From Dethiosulfovibrio sp. (lineage in GTDB: Bacteria > Synergistota > Synergistia > Synergistales > Dethiosulfovibrionaceae): a stretch of DNA of 7,262 nucleotides. Below are positions 1-5,972 of the stretch, piece after piece (within the stretch, counting starts at the first letter, position 1; each line of letters begins with the position of its first letter). The notes under the pieces were generated by a model that was not told where the DNA came from, did no database searches, and worked only from the letters and a program-made list of their open reading frames with translations. The stretch is from the NCBI GenBank assembly GCA_028709985.1, contig JAQUTB010000078.1, forward strand, positions 1 to 7,262, read 5' to 3'. The translations under genes were made by a program, and so were the position numbers.

Positions 1-2418
1 GTTTTTTCCCAATTTAGAGCATATATCGACTATCTCGCCCCTTTGAAGGTCGGTCAGGGAGAGGTCTGGGAATAGGGCCACAGAGTCCCCTGAATGGGTT
101 CCTGATGGATCGAGATGCTCAAAAATCCCAGGGATAAAGACCTTACCTCCGTCGCAAAGGGCGTCGACCTCGAACTCCCGCCCAGGGAGAAATCGATCGA
201 GAAGGACCTCCTGTCCCGGAACGGAGTCAAAGGCGAACTGAAGCACCGACTCCAGATCCTCAAGCCTGGACACCACCTTCATAGCCGCCCCTCCTATGAC
301 GAAGCTAGGACGGACCATCAGGGGGAATCCCAATCTCTCACCTACCGCAAGGCCTTCTTGGACGTTTTTCACGCTGTCACCCTCGGGAAAGGCTATGTCC
401 AGATCCCTCAGGAGGTCGGCGAAAATCCCCCTGTCCTCGACAGCAGTCAAGGTCCGACCGGAGGTCCCTAGAAGGCCTATGCCGACGGACTCGAGTTCCA
501 GGCCGAGCCTCAGGGAGGTCTGTCCTCCAAAGGAGGCGAAAACCGAGGAGACTCCCTCCCGATTTAACACGTTTTCCAGGTCCTCCAGTGCGAGGGGCTC
601 GACGTATAGGCCGTCGGATATATCGTGATCGGTGCTTACGGTCTCAGGGTTATCGTTGATCATTATGGACCTTATGCCCCGTCTTCTCAGGGCGTCGACG
701 GCCTTAACGCAACAGTAGTCGAACTCCACACCCTGGCCTATCCTTATGGCCCCTGAACCTATAACGGCGATAGGCTCCCCTGAAGAGGGAAAAAAAGGAT
801 CTCCTGCCGCCCCGTATGTCCCGTACCAATAGCCCGATCCCGCCGGGACCTCCCCGGCGCATCCGTCGACCTCACGGTATCCAGGGTATATTCCCCACTT
901 TTTTCGTAGACCTTTTACCTCTTCGACGTCCATACCGGCCATCTTCCCGACCGCCCCATCGGAGAACCCCTCAGCTTTCGCCGATCGGAGGAGATCCTCG
1001 GCCAGAGGTTCACCGCCGAGGCGGCGTTCCGTGAGGACGATGGACTCCATGGCCTTCATAAAGTAGGGATGGACCGAGGACATACGGGACAGCGATTCCA
1101 CCGATCTACCTCTGCGGATTAGTTCTATAGCCGACCTAAGACAGCGATCGGTAGGGGAGGTCAGGTCCATCTCCAGCTCGAAGTCGGAACGGCCCGGTTC
1201 GTCTCTATCCATCCAGGGCTCCGTGCCAAGGGATCTCATGGCCTTCATCCAGGCTTCCTGAAAGGAGAGTCCCATGGCTAGGACCTCTCCTGTAGCCTTC
1301 ATCTTCGTACCTAGAGAACGGTCCTCGACCTTAAAGGTATCGAAAGGGAAGCGGGGGACCTTTACGACCACGTAGTCCAGCGCTGGTTCGGCCATGGCGC
1401 TGCCGCTCCCGGTAACAGGGTTTGGCATCTCCGCCAGAGAACGGCCTAAGGCTATCTTTGCGGCCATTCTGGCTATAGGATAGCCTGTAGCCTTGCTGGC
1501 CAAGGCGCTGGATCGGCTGGCCCTGGGGTTGACCTCTATGACGACGTAATCCTCCCCGTCCGGGGATATGCCGAACTGGACGTTACAGGCTCCCCTCACG
1601 TCCAGGGCATCGACTATACGAAGGGCCGAGTGCCGGAGAACCTGCCACTGTCTGTCGTTAAGGGTCAAAACCGGCGAGACAACAACCGAATCTCCGGTAT
1701 GGACCCCCATAGGATCGACGTTTTCCATACTGCATACCGCCAGCCTGTTTCCTGATCCATCCCTGACGACCTCAACCTCTATCTCTCGCCAGCCCCTCAG
1801 ATACCTCTCCACCAGAACCCTGTTCACAGGGGAGGCCCTAAGGCCACCGTCGACGGTATGAACCAGAGAATCGCTGTCCTCCACCAGACCTCCACCTGTC
1901 CCACCTAAGGTGAAATCAGGGCGGATCACCAGGGGAAAACCGGTTTTATCCGCAAAGGCGGTCGCCTCCTCCACCGACGAGACATAGGCGCTCTCCACCA
2001 CCGGCTCACCTATGGACACCACGAGATCACGAAAAGCCTCCCGTCCCTCCGCCAGGAGGATGGACTCGACGGAGGTCCCCAGGACCTTTACGCCGTAACG
2101 ATCCCAGAGCCCCAGCTTATGGCACTCGACGCACAGATTAAGGCCGGTCTGGCCCCCTAAAGTGGCTACGACCCCTTCGACCTGGTGGGACTTTAAAATG
2201 TCCTCCACCGATTTAACCGTCAGAGGGCGAATATATACGGCATCCGCCAGCAGGGTATCGGTCTGTATGGTCGCTGGATTGCTGTTGAGGAGGATCGTCC
2301 AACACCCCTCATCCCTAAGCGCCCTGCACGCCTGGCTTCCGGAGTAATCGAACTCCGCTGCCTGCCCTATCCTGATAGGACCGGAGCCTATAACCAGGAC
2401 CACCATCTTTTTATCCAT
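1..2418 (-). CDS. carB: Carbamoyl-phosphate synthase large subunit, 3' end off the window
   Basis: CarB uses ammonia passed from CarA, bicarbonate and two ATP to make carbamoyl phosphate in the cytoplasm, for pyrimidine and arginine synthesis. I translated all 806 codons present by hand and found no stop or frameshift; E. coli CarB has about 1,073 residues, so roughly 260 C-terminal residues (rest of the second ATP-grasp and the MGS-like allosteric domain) are missing. Visible parts: pre-ATP-grasp motif GSGPIRIGQ (residues 11-19); first ATP-grasp with R166 in RPDFTLGGTGGG and E295/N297/R299 in EVNPRASRSSALASKATG; oligomerisation region about 400-546; second pre-ATP-grasp GSGAIRIGQ (554-562); second ATP-grasp with R703 in RPSF and H775 in HSGDS. 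Oddities: Ala557 replaces the usual Pro of GSGP, and Ala711 replaces the Arg of the usual GGRAM. The ATG at 2418 overlaps the carA stop and has AAGGAG ten bases upstream. Identification is secure from the duplicated ATP-grasp layout. Confidence 0.97.
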   Translation of the reverse strand, partial: MDKKMVVLVIGSGPIRIGQAAEFDYSGSQACRALRDEGCWTILLNSNPATIQTDTLLADAVYIRPLTVKSVEDILKSHQVEGVVATLGGQTGLNLCVECHKLGLWDRYGVKVLGTSVESILLAEGREAFRDLVVSIGEPVVESAYVSSVEEATAFADKTGFPLVIRPDFTLGGTGGGLVEDSDSLVHTVDGGLRASPVNRVLVERYLRGWREIEVEVVRDGSGNRLAVCSMENVDPMGVHTGDSVVVSPVLTLNDRQWQVLRHSALRIVDALDVRGACNVQFGISPDGEDYVVIEVNPRASRSSALASKATGYPIARMAAKIALGRSLAEMPNPVTGSGSAMAEPALDYVVVKVPRFPFDTFKVEDRSLGTKMKATGEVLAMGLSFQEAWMKAMRSLGTEPWMDRDEPGRSDFELEMDLTSPTDRCLRSAIELIRRGRSVESLSRMSSVHPYFMKAMESIVLTERRLGGEPLAEDLLRSAKAEGFSDGAVGKMAGMDVEEVKGLRKKWGIYPGYREVDGCAGEVPAGSGYWYGTYGAAGDPFFPSSGEPIAVIGSGAIRIGQGVEFDYCCVKAVDALRRRGIRSIMINDNPETVSTDHDISDGLYVEPLALEDLENVLNREGVSSVFASFGGQTSLRLGLELESVGIGLLGTSGRTLTAVEDRGIFADLLRDLDIAFPEGDSVKNVQEGLAVGERLGFPLMVRPSFVIGGAAMKVVSRLEDLESVLQFAFDSVPGQEVLLDRFLPGREFEVDALCDGGKVFIPGIFEHLDPSGTHSGDSVALFPDLSLTDLQRGEIVDICSKLGKN

Positions 2419-3454
2419 TGGACTGGCACTCCTTGATCTGGTCTATAAATCGGTCAAACAGGGAGAGCCCGTCGAGAGGGCCCGCACCCGCCTCAGGGTG
2501 AAACTGAACACCCCAGGCCCCTGTCTCAGTATGGCGGACTCCCTCGACTGTGCCGTCCGCGAGATGCCTGAAGATGACATCCAGGCCGGTCCCATCCAGG
2601 CTCGGCTCGTATATGGCGTAGCCGTGGTTCTGACTGGTGATAATGGCATGACCGGATTTTTCCTCCACCACAGGATGGTTGCTGCCTCTGTGGCCGTAGG
2701 GAAGTCGCTGGGTCTTCGCTCCGCAGGCCAGGGCCAACAGCTGACATCCCAGACATATACCGAACACGGGAATCGAACCTATAAGGGCACGGATAACGGC
2801 GATCTCCTCCGACAGCTCTGACGGATCCCCTGGACCGTTGCTCAACAGCACCCCGTCAAAGCCCCCGTTTAAGATCGTAGAGGCGGAACTCATATGGGGC
2901 AAAACTGTGACCTTGCACCCCAACCGGACAAGACGGCGAACTATATCCGACTTTACGCCGTAGTCGACCAAAGCCAACGAGATATCCCCTACACCGAAAC
3001 ACCTAGAGGATTTAGAGGAAACCTGGTGAACCAAATCGCCTCCGAGAGCGTCGATCAAAGGCTTTTCTGCCGCCTTTGAGACCCGAGCCATAGAGGTCCC
3101 TATCTCCCTTATTCGGAGGACAAGGCTCCGACAGTCGATCCCAACCAAAATCGGGACGTCCCATCGATGTAACCAATCTCGAACACTACCGTCCATGTCC
3201 TCTATGCGACCGATAACAACCGCTTTAACCCAGGGACGGGAGCTTTGAAGGTCTTCCTCGTCAAGGCCGTACATTCCTATACATGGGAAGGCAAACACCA
3301 GAATCTGACCGTAATAGGATGGATCGCTGATGGACTGAGAGTACCCAGGATAGGCGGTGGTGAATACTATCTCTCCGTCTAAAGACGGAGAGGGCAACGT
3401 GGACCGACAGGGAAAGCTGTTTCCGTCGGCGAGGGTAAGATTGAGCTGATACAT
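2411..3454 (-). CDS. carA: Carbamoyl-phosphate synthase small subunit (glutamine amidotransferase)
   Basis: CarA hydrolyses glutamine and channels the ammonia to CarB. The 347-residue product is somewhat shorter than E. coli CarA (382). The N-terminal CPSase small-subunit domain (about 1-150) shows GEIVF, DPSYYGQI and GIDCRSL, the last in place of the usual GIDTR. The C-terminal class I glutaminase domain (about 158-343) shows NGPGDP (206-211), GICLGCQ (232-238) with nucleophile C234, NHG (276-278), and HPEA with H319 and E321, giving a complete Cys-His-Glu triad. In GICLGCQ a Cys stands where most CarA proteins have His. The start at 3454 is chosen because GGGAGGTG lies three bases upstream and homology begins there. 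An in-frame TTG at 3535 would add 27 unconserved residues, has no clear ribosome site and would overlap the candidate promoter. The last bases overlap carB by 8 nt, implying translational coupling. Confidence 0.97.
   Translation of the reverse strand: MYQLNLTLADGNSFPCRSTLPSPSLDGEIVFTTAYPGYSQSISDPSYYGQILVFAFPCIGMYGLDEEDLQSSRPWVKAVVIGRIEDMDGSVRDWLHRWDVPILVGIDCRSLVLRIREIGTSMARVSKAAEKPLIDALGGDLVHQVSSKSSRCFGVGDISLALVDYGVKSDIVRRLVRLGCKVTVLPHMSSASTILNGGFDGVLLSNGPGDPSELSEEIAVIRALIGSIPVFGICLGCQLLALACGAKTQRLPYGHRGSNHPVVEEKSGHAIITSQNHGYAIYEPSLDGTGLDVIFRHLADGTVEGVRHTETGAWGVQFHPEAGAGPLDGLSLFDRFIDQIKECQSNG
2429..2434 (-). promoter_or_regulatory. carB ribosome binding site inside the carA 3' end
   Basis: AAGGAG on the minus strand lies ten bases before the carB ATG at 2418, within the last codons of carA. 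With the 8-base overlap (ATGGATAA holds the carB start and the carA stop TAA) it supports coupled translation of the two subunits, which work as a complex. Confidence 0.7.
3371..3392 (-). repeat. Strong hairpin inside the 5' part of carA
   Basis: A perfect inverted repeat with 10-bp arms (CTCTCCGTCT and AGACGGAGAG) and a two-base centre. It falls in carA codons of the segment PSPSLDGEI, about 60 bases after the start codon. Thirteen bases of it (3380-3392, TAAAGACGGAGAG) are identical to 3598-3610 in the large palindrome upstream. The arms encode protein, so the structure may be chance or may affect carA expression. Confidence 0.6.
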
Positions 3455-3457
3455 AGG

Positions 3458-3465
3458 CACCTCCC
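3458..3465 (-). promoter_or_regulatory. carA ribosome binding site
   Basis: GGGAGGTG on the minus strand ends three bases before the ATG at 3454, and its core GGGAGG ends five bases before it. It decides the carA start in favour of 3454 over the upstream in-frame TTG at 3535. Confidence 0.8.
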
Positions 3466-3472
3466 GTGAACT

Positions 3473-3488
3473 TTTGTTTTCAAACAAA
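3473..3488 (-). repeat. Inverted repeat in the carA leader
   Basis: The minus strand reads TTTGTTT-GA-AAACAAA, a perfect 7-bp inverted repeat about 20 bases upstream of the carA start and just before its ribosome site. Outer GAACT and AGTTC segments could extend it with a large bulge on one side. It is A/T-only apart from one G-C pair, so the RNA hairpin would be weak; a DNA-binding site is equally possible. Role unknown. Confidence 0.4.
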
Positions 3489-3513
3489 GACGTAGTGATT
3501 TTTAGTTCATAGA

Positions 3514-3542
3514 AGGATACACCAATCGGGCACAAAAATCAA
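3514..3542 (-). promoter_or_regulatory. Candidate sigma-70-type promoter for carAB
   Basis: On the minus strand TTGATT (3542-3537, four of six to TTGACA) and TATCCT (3519-3514, four of six to TATAAT) are 17 bases apart. Transcription would start near 3507 and give a leader of about 53 bases. The site lies between the large hairpin after the nucleotidase gene and carA, which is where an independent carAB promoter would be expected. Both boxes are imperfect, so this is a candidate only. Confidence 0.45.
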
Positions 3543-3545
3543 GTC

Positions 3546-3559
3546 TGCAATCGATTGCA
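3546..3559. promoter_or_regulatory. 14-bp perfect palindrome upstream of the carA promoter (candidate operator)
   Basis: TGCAATCGATTGCA is an exact palindrome three bases upstream of the candidate -35 box of carAB. The central CG with flanking AA and TT arms has the general form of LacI-family operators such as PurR and CcpA sites. This suggests that a LacI-type regulator could control carAB, but no regulator gene is in the window and the identity is inference. Confidence 0.4.
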
Positions 3560-3592
3560 TAAACCGAAGTATAGAATACAACAAATTAAGCC

Positions 3593-3650
3593 TAAGGTAA
3601 AGACGGAGAGAGGGAGGCCCATGGGCCTCCCTCTCTCCGTCTTTACCTTA
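3593..3650 (-). terminator. 58-bp perfect palindrome after the nucleotidase gene, likely terminator hairpin
   Basis: The two 29-base arms are exact reverse complements with no spacer, centred on CCCATGGG at 3621/3622. The palindrome starts one base after the nucleotidase stop codon, so it would fold at the 3' end of that transcript. The GC-rich inner stem followed by GTCTTTACCTTA resembles a rho-independent terminator, but the T tract is broken and weak. It could instead be an RNase III processing site or a 3' stabilising structure. The 5' arm on either strand is strongly purine-rich. Confidence 0.65.
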
Positions 3651-3651
3651 T

Positions 3652-5289
3652 TTAGCGTTTTATGGTGATCCTTCCGTCGACGACAGGGTCGACTACGCCG
3701 TCGGTGTGCCTTACCGTCTCGGCGAACACGTCGGAGTCGGATACGTAGAAATCCTGTCCTTTTTTGGAGCCAAAGGTGTAGAACTTATCTCCGCCGCTTC
3801 CGGTCCAGGAGTAGACGGCGACGGTGTATTCCCCATCGTCCTCCACGTTCTTCCACTCGTCGCCTTTTTTGACCTCAAGGGAGACGACCCTTGACCCCGG
3901 CCTGGTGAGCTTGGAGTCGTTGTCTATCAGGGCAGGCTCTTTCGAGAGGTCGAACACGACCTTCATACCGGAGATCTGGAGGAACGCCCCGCTGGGAGCT
4001 CTGTCGTTGGGCTCGTACTTGTCCCCTTCTCCTATAAGAGCCGAACCGGAGACCTCCATGACCTCTTTCAGCTCTTTGCCGGTGAGGACAAAGGTCTGAA
4101 GGGTGTTACCCCAGGGGAATACGTCCATGATGGTGTTGTAGGAGACGTCTCCTGCGGGGATTATCTTGTCCCCTCTGATGCCACCGCCGTTTACGAAAGC
4201 CACGTTTGTCCCAGCCTTCCAGCGAAGTCCGTCGGCGAGGTAGTTGCCGAGGGCCGATTCCTGTCCTCTGACAACGTCCCTTGTGGCGTCGATGTTATTA
4301 GGCATGGTTCCGACTTTTTTGCTTAGATTTTTCTTGAGTTCCTCGCCAAAGGGCTCAATTGCGGCCTGAACGTCCTGAGCCTTGGCTATGGACTGGCGCA
4401 TCTCTATGAGCTTCCAGGAGCTATGAGCCTCGTCGACGAGACCGTCTTTGATATCCAGCTTCATGGCCCCTATGTAACGGGCCATGGATCCGGCCTGACC
4501 TATCATAGTTTTCCATCCATCAGGCCCATCGACTATCTCTGGAGCGCTCATTATCGTATGGCTGTGTCCTCCCAGTATGGCGTGTATTCCCTTTACCGAC
4601 TGAGCGACCAGTCTATCCGCCTCTATTCCTATGTGGGTAAGGGCTATTATGACATCGCAACCGTCGGCTTTGAGGTCCTCCACCATTTTTTTGGAGACGG
4701 CAACCAGGTCCTGCCCCGCTTTGACGTCAGGACCTGGGCTCGTGAGGGAGTCCAACTCGGTGCAGAGAAGACCGAAGAAACCGACTTTAAGCCCATTTTC
4801 GAGGGTTTTGGTCCAGGTAGGTTGAAGTCTCAGATCATCTCTGGTAGTCTCGAGGTTAGCGCAGATGATCGGGAAAGAGGCGGATTTTATAAACTCTCCA
4901 AATACGTCCGCTCCGAGGTCAAACTCGTGGTTTCCCGGGACACCTACATCCACCGGGATGGCGTTTATCCCAGCCAACTCGGCCTTCCCGTGAAAGAAGA
5001 AAAAAAGAGGTCCCTCTACAGTATCCCCCATCTGTGCAATTACCGTGTTGCCGGGATCCTCGGCCTTTATCTCCCGAATAGCTGTGGCCATCCGGGCTAT
5101 GCCCCCGACGTCCTCCTTGACCTTCTCGCCATCGATCTTTACCGTGGCCTCGTAGGAGAATATCTTGCCGTGCATGTCGTTGAACCCCACAATGGTTATG
5201 ACACCATCCTTGGCCCATACAGGACATATAGAGAGGAGGACCAACGCTAAAACAGCCACACTACGGATAAAACCGTTCTTTTTGCTCAC
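3652..5289 (-). CDS. Exported 5'-nucleotidase (UshA/YfkN-type metallophosphatase)
   Basis: This 545-residue enzyme should remove phosphate from nucleotides outside the cytoplasm, yielding nucleosides and phosphate. A signal peptide (about 1-26) has lysines, a hydrophobic core and a VWA site before KDG; there is no lipobox. The calcineurin-type metal site is complete: NDMHG (37-41), GD (88-89), GNHEFD (119-124), LTHIG (217-221, H219) and GGHSH (240-244). The C-terminal 5'-nucleotidase domain (about 325-515) shows NGGGIR (367-372), FPWGN (391-395) and GSGGDKF (497-503), which bind the nucleotide base in this family. Length matches UshA (about 550). The start is GTG at 5289, supported by AAGGAGG seven bases upstream. 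The exact substrate (5'-nucleotides, 2',3'-cyclic nucleotides or UDP-sugars) cannot be read from motifs. A run of seven T at codons for the FFFF stretch (96-99) is intact. It is divergent from the UPF0316 gene and upstream of carAB on the same strand. Confidence 0.93.
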   Translation of the reverse strand: MSKKNGFIRSVAVLALVLLSICPVWAKDGVITIVGFNDMHGKIFSYEATVKIDGEKVKEDVGGIARMATAIREIKAEDPGNTVIAQMGDTVEGPLFFFFHGKAELAGINAIPVDVGVPGNHEFDLGADVFGEFIKSASFPIICANLETTRDDLRLQPTWTKTLENGLKVGFFGLLCTELDSLTSPGPDVKAGQDLVAVSKKMVEDLKADGCDVIIALTHIGIEADRLVAQSVKGIHAILGGHSHTIMSAPEIVDGPDGWKTMIGQAGSMARYIGAMKLDIKDGLVDEAHSSWKLIEMRQSIAKAQDVQAAIEPFGEELKKNLSKKVGTMPNNIDATRDVVRGQESALGNYLADGLRWKAGTNVAFVNGGGIRGDKIIPAGDVSYNTIMDVFPWGNTLQTFVLTGKELKEVMEVSGSALIGEGDKYEPNDRAPSGAFLQISGMKVVFDLSKEPALIDNDSKLTRPGSRVVSLEVKKGDEWKNVEDDGEYTVAVYSWTGSGGDKFYTFGSKKGQDFYVSDSDVFAETVRHTDGVVDPVVDGRITIKR

Positions 5290-5296
5290 AAAAACC

Positions 5297-5303
5297 CCTC
5301 CTT
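5297..5303 (-). promoter_or_regulatory. Ribosome binding site deciding the GTG start of the nucleotidase
   Basis: AAGGAGG on the minus strand lies seven bases before GTG at 5289. No ATG near this point gives a better start, and the signal peptide begins exactly here, so GTG is accepted as the start codon. Confidence 0.8.
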
Positions 5304-5329
5304 GAAGATATAGTGAACCTCACGGGGTA

Positions 5330-5359
5330 AGCATACCACAACGCATTGAGATAACTCAA
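5330..5359 (-). promoter_or_regulatory. Candidate promoter for the nucleotidase gene
   Basis: On the minus strand TTGAGT (5359-5354) and TATGCT (5335-5330) are 18 bases apart, and TGG before the -10 box gives an extended -10 (TGn) element. The leader would be about 34 bases. No equally good promoter for the divergent plus-strand gene was found in the same 100-bp gap. Confidence 0.4.
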
Positions 5360-5362
5360 AGC
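5343..5362. repeat. Imperfect palindrome in the divergent intergenic region
   Basis: GC-A-TTGAG-ATAA-CTCAA-A-GC is a 20-bp inverted repeat with one mismatched pair in the arms. It overlaps the candidate -35 box of the nucleotidase gene and lies about 28 bases upstream of the UPF0316 gene, so a protein bound there could affect both. Short enough to be chance. Confidence 0.35.
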
Positions 5363-5389
5363 TGAAAGACAAGAAAGGATGATGATTTT

Positions 5390-5920
5390 ATGGTCGATAC
5401 CGCGTTGATAGTCAGCATGTTGTTGATATTCTGCGCCAGGGTAACCGACGTGAGCCTGGGAACTTTCAGGATCCTGCAGCTTGTGAGAGGCAGAAGGATC
5501 GCCGCCGCCATAATAGGTTTCTTCGAGGTAATGCTCTACATGGTGGTACTGGGGCACATACTCGGTGGGGGCAGGGTCCTGAGGCCGCTTGAGCTAGTCG
5601 CCTACTGCCTTGGATACGCCACGGGAAACTACGTAGGGTCATACCTGGAGGATAGGTTCATGAAGGGCTATACCCTGGTGGAGGCCATGGCTCCTTACAA
5701 CGAGAGAACACTGGCCGTTGTAGATAAGCTGAGAGAACGCGGCTTCGGCACCACAGTGATACAGGGAGAGGGTAAAACCGGCCCTAGATACGTGATAAAG
5801 ATCATATGCAACAGAAAGGATATCCCGGAGATAAACAGAATACTGGACAACATAGCCTTCGTGTCGGTTTTCGACGTCAAGAGCTGTTTTGGCGGCTATT
5901 TCAGGATGAAAAGAAAATAG
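5390..5920 (+). CDS. UPF0316 membrane protein with C-terminal DUF2179 domain
   Basis: A 176-residue protein of the UPF0316 family (like Bacillus YebE). The N-terminal half has three predicted membrane helices, about 4-24, 37-58 and 64-86, with a conserved-looking RVTDVSLGTFRI segment (17-28) after the first. The C-terminal half (about 93-170) is a soluble DUF2179-type domain, recognised from GFGTTVIQGEGKTGP (118-132), RKDIPEI (142-148) and SVFDVKSCFGGYF (159-171). Length is normal for the family. The function is not known; DUF2179 has a small alpha/beta fold thought to resemble ligand-sensing domains, so ligand sensing is only a guess. The start at 5390 has AAAGGA ten bases upstream, a rather long spacing; two ATGs just upstream are out of frame. 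The gene is divergent from the nucleotidase and convergent with the dipeptidase, so it is probably transcribed alone. Confidence 0.88.
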   Translation: MVDTALIVSMLLIFCARVTDVSLGTFRILQLVRGRRIAAAIIGFFEVMLYMVVLGHILGGGRVLRPLELVAYCLGYATGNYVGSYLEDRFMKGYTLVEAMAPYNERTLAVVDKLRERGFGTTVIQGEGKTGPRYVIKIICNRKDIPEINRILDNIAFVSVFDVKSCFGGYFRMKRK

Positions 5921-5957
5921 GGAGACGTGCCTAAACAGGCACTCCCCCTATTTTTTT
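5914..5957. terminator. Bidirectional rho-independent terminator
   Basis: The stem pairs AAAATAGGG...GTGCCT with AGGCAC...CCCTATTTT around a loop of AAAC, with one mismatch and one bulge, followed by seven T on the plus strand. It begins inside the last codons of the UPF0316 gene and includes its TAG stop. Read on the minus strand it is followed by TTTT, so it can also end the dipeptidase transcript, whose stop is at 5973. Confidence 0.85.
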
Positions 5958-5972
5958 AACTAAAAAATATAT

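Noticed and set aside
115..628. Plus-strand open frames opposite carB
   Set aside because: carB translates without interruption on the minus strand with all family motifs; the plus-strand frames are low-complexity shadows.
2498..2821. Plus-strand open frame opposite the glutaminase domain of carA
   Set aside because: Codon-register shadow of carA with no recognisable motifs.
3455..3535. 27-residue N-terminal extension of carA from a TTG codon
   Set aside because: No ribosome site, no family similarity, and it would cross the candidate promoter; the ATG at 3454 has a strong site.
4999..5012. Run of seven A on the plus strand inside the nucleotidase as a possible frameshift site
   Set aside because: The frame continues correctly on both sides with conserved motifs (GD before, GNHEFD after), so it is read normally as a Phe run.
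4423..5250. Long plus-strand open frame (275 codons) opposite the nucleotidase gene
   Set aside because: Its codons are in exact register with those of the nucleotidase, so it stays open simply because that gene avoids TTA, CTA and TCA codons. It matches no family I recognise, while the minus strand has a complete motif set.
5261..5557. Minus-strand open frame spanning the divergent intergenic region and the start of the UPF0316 gene
   Set aside because: It overlaps two well-supported genes and covers the promoter region; its product has no hydrophobic or domain pattern and no good ribosome site was seen.
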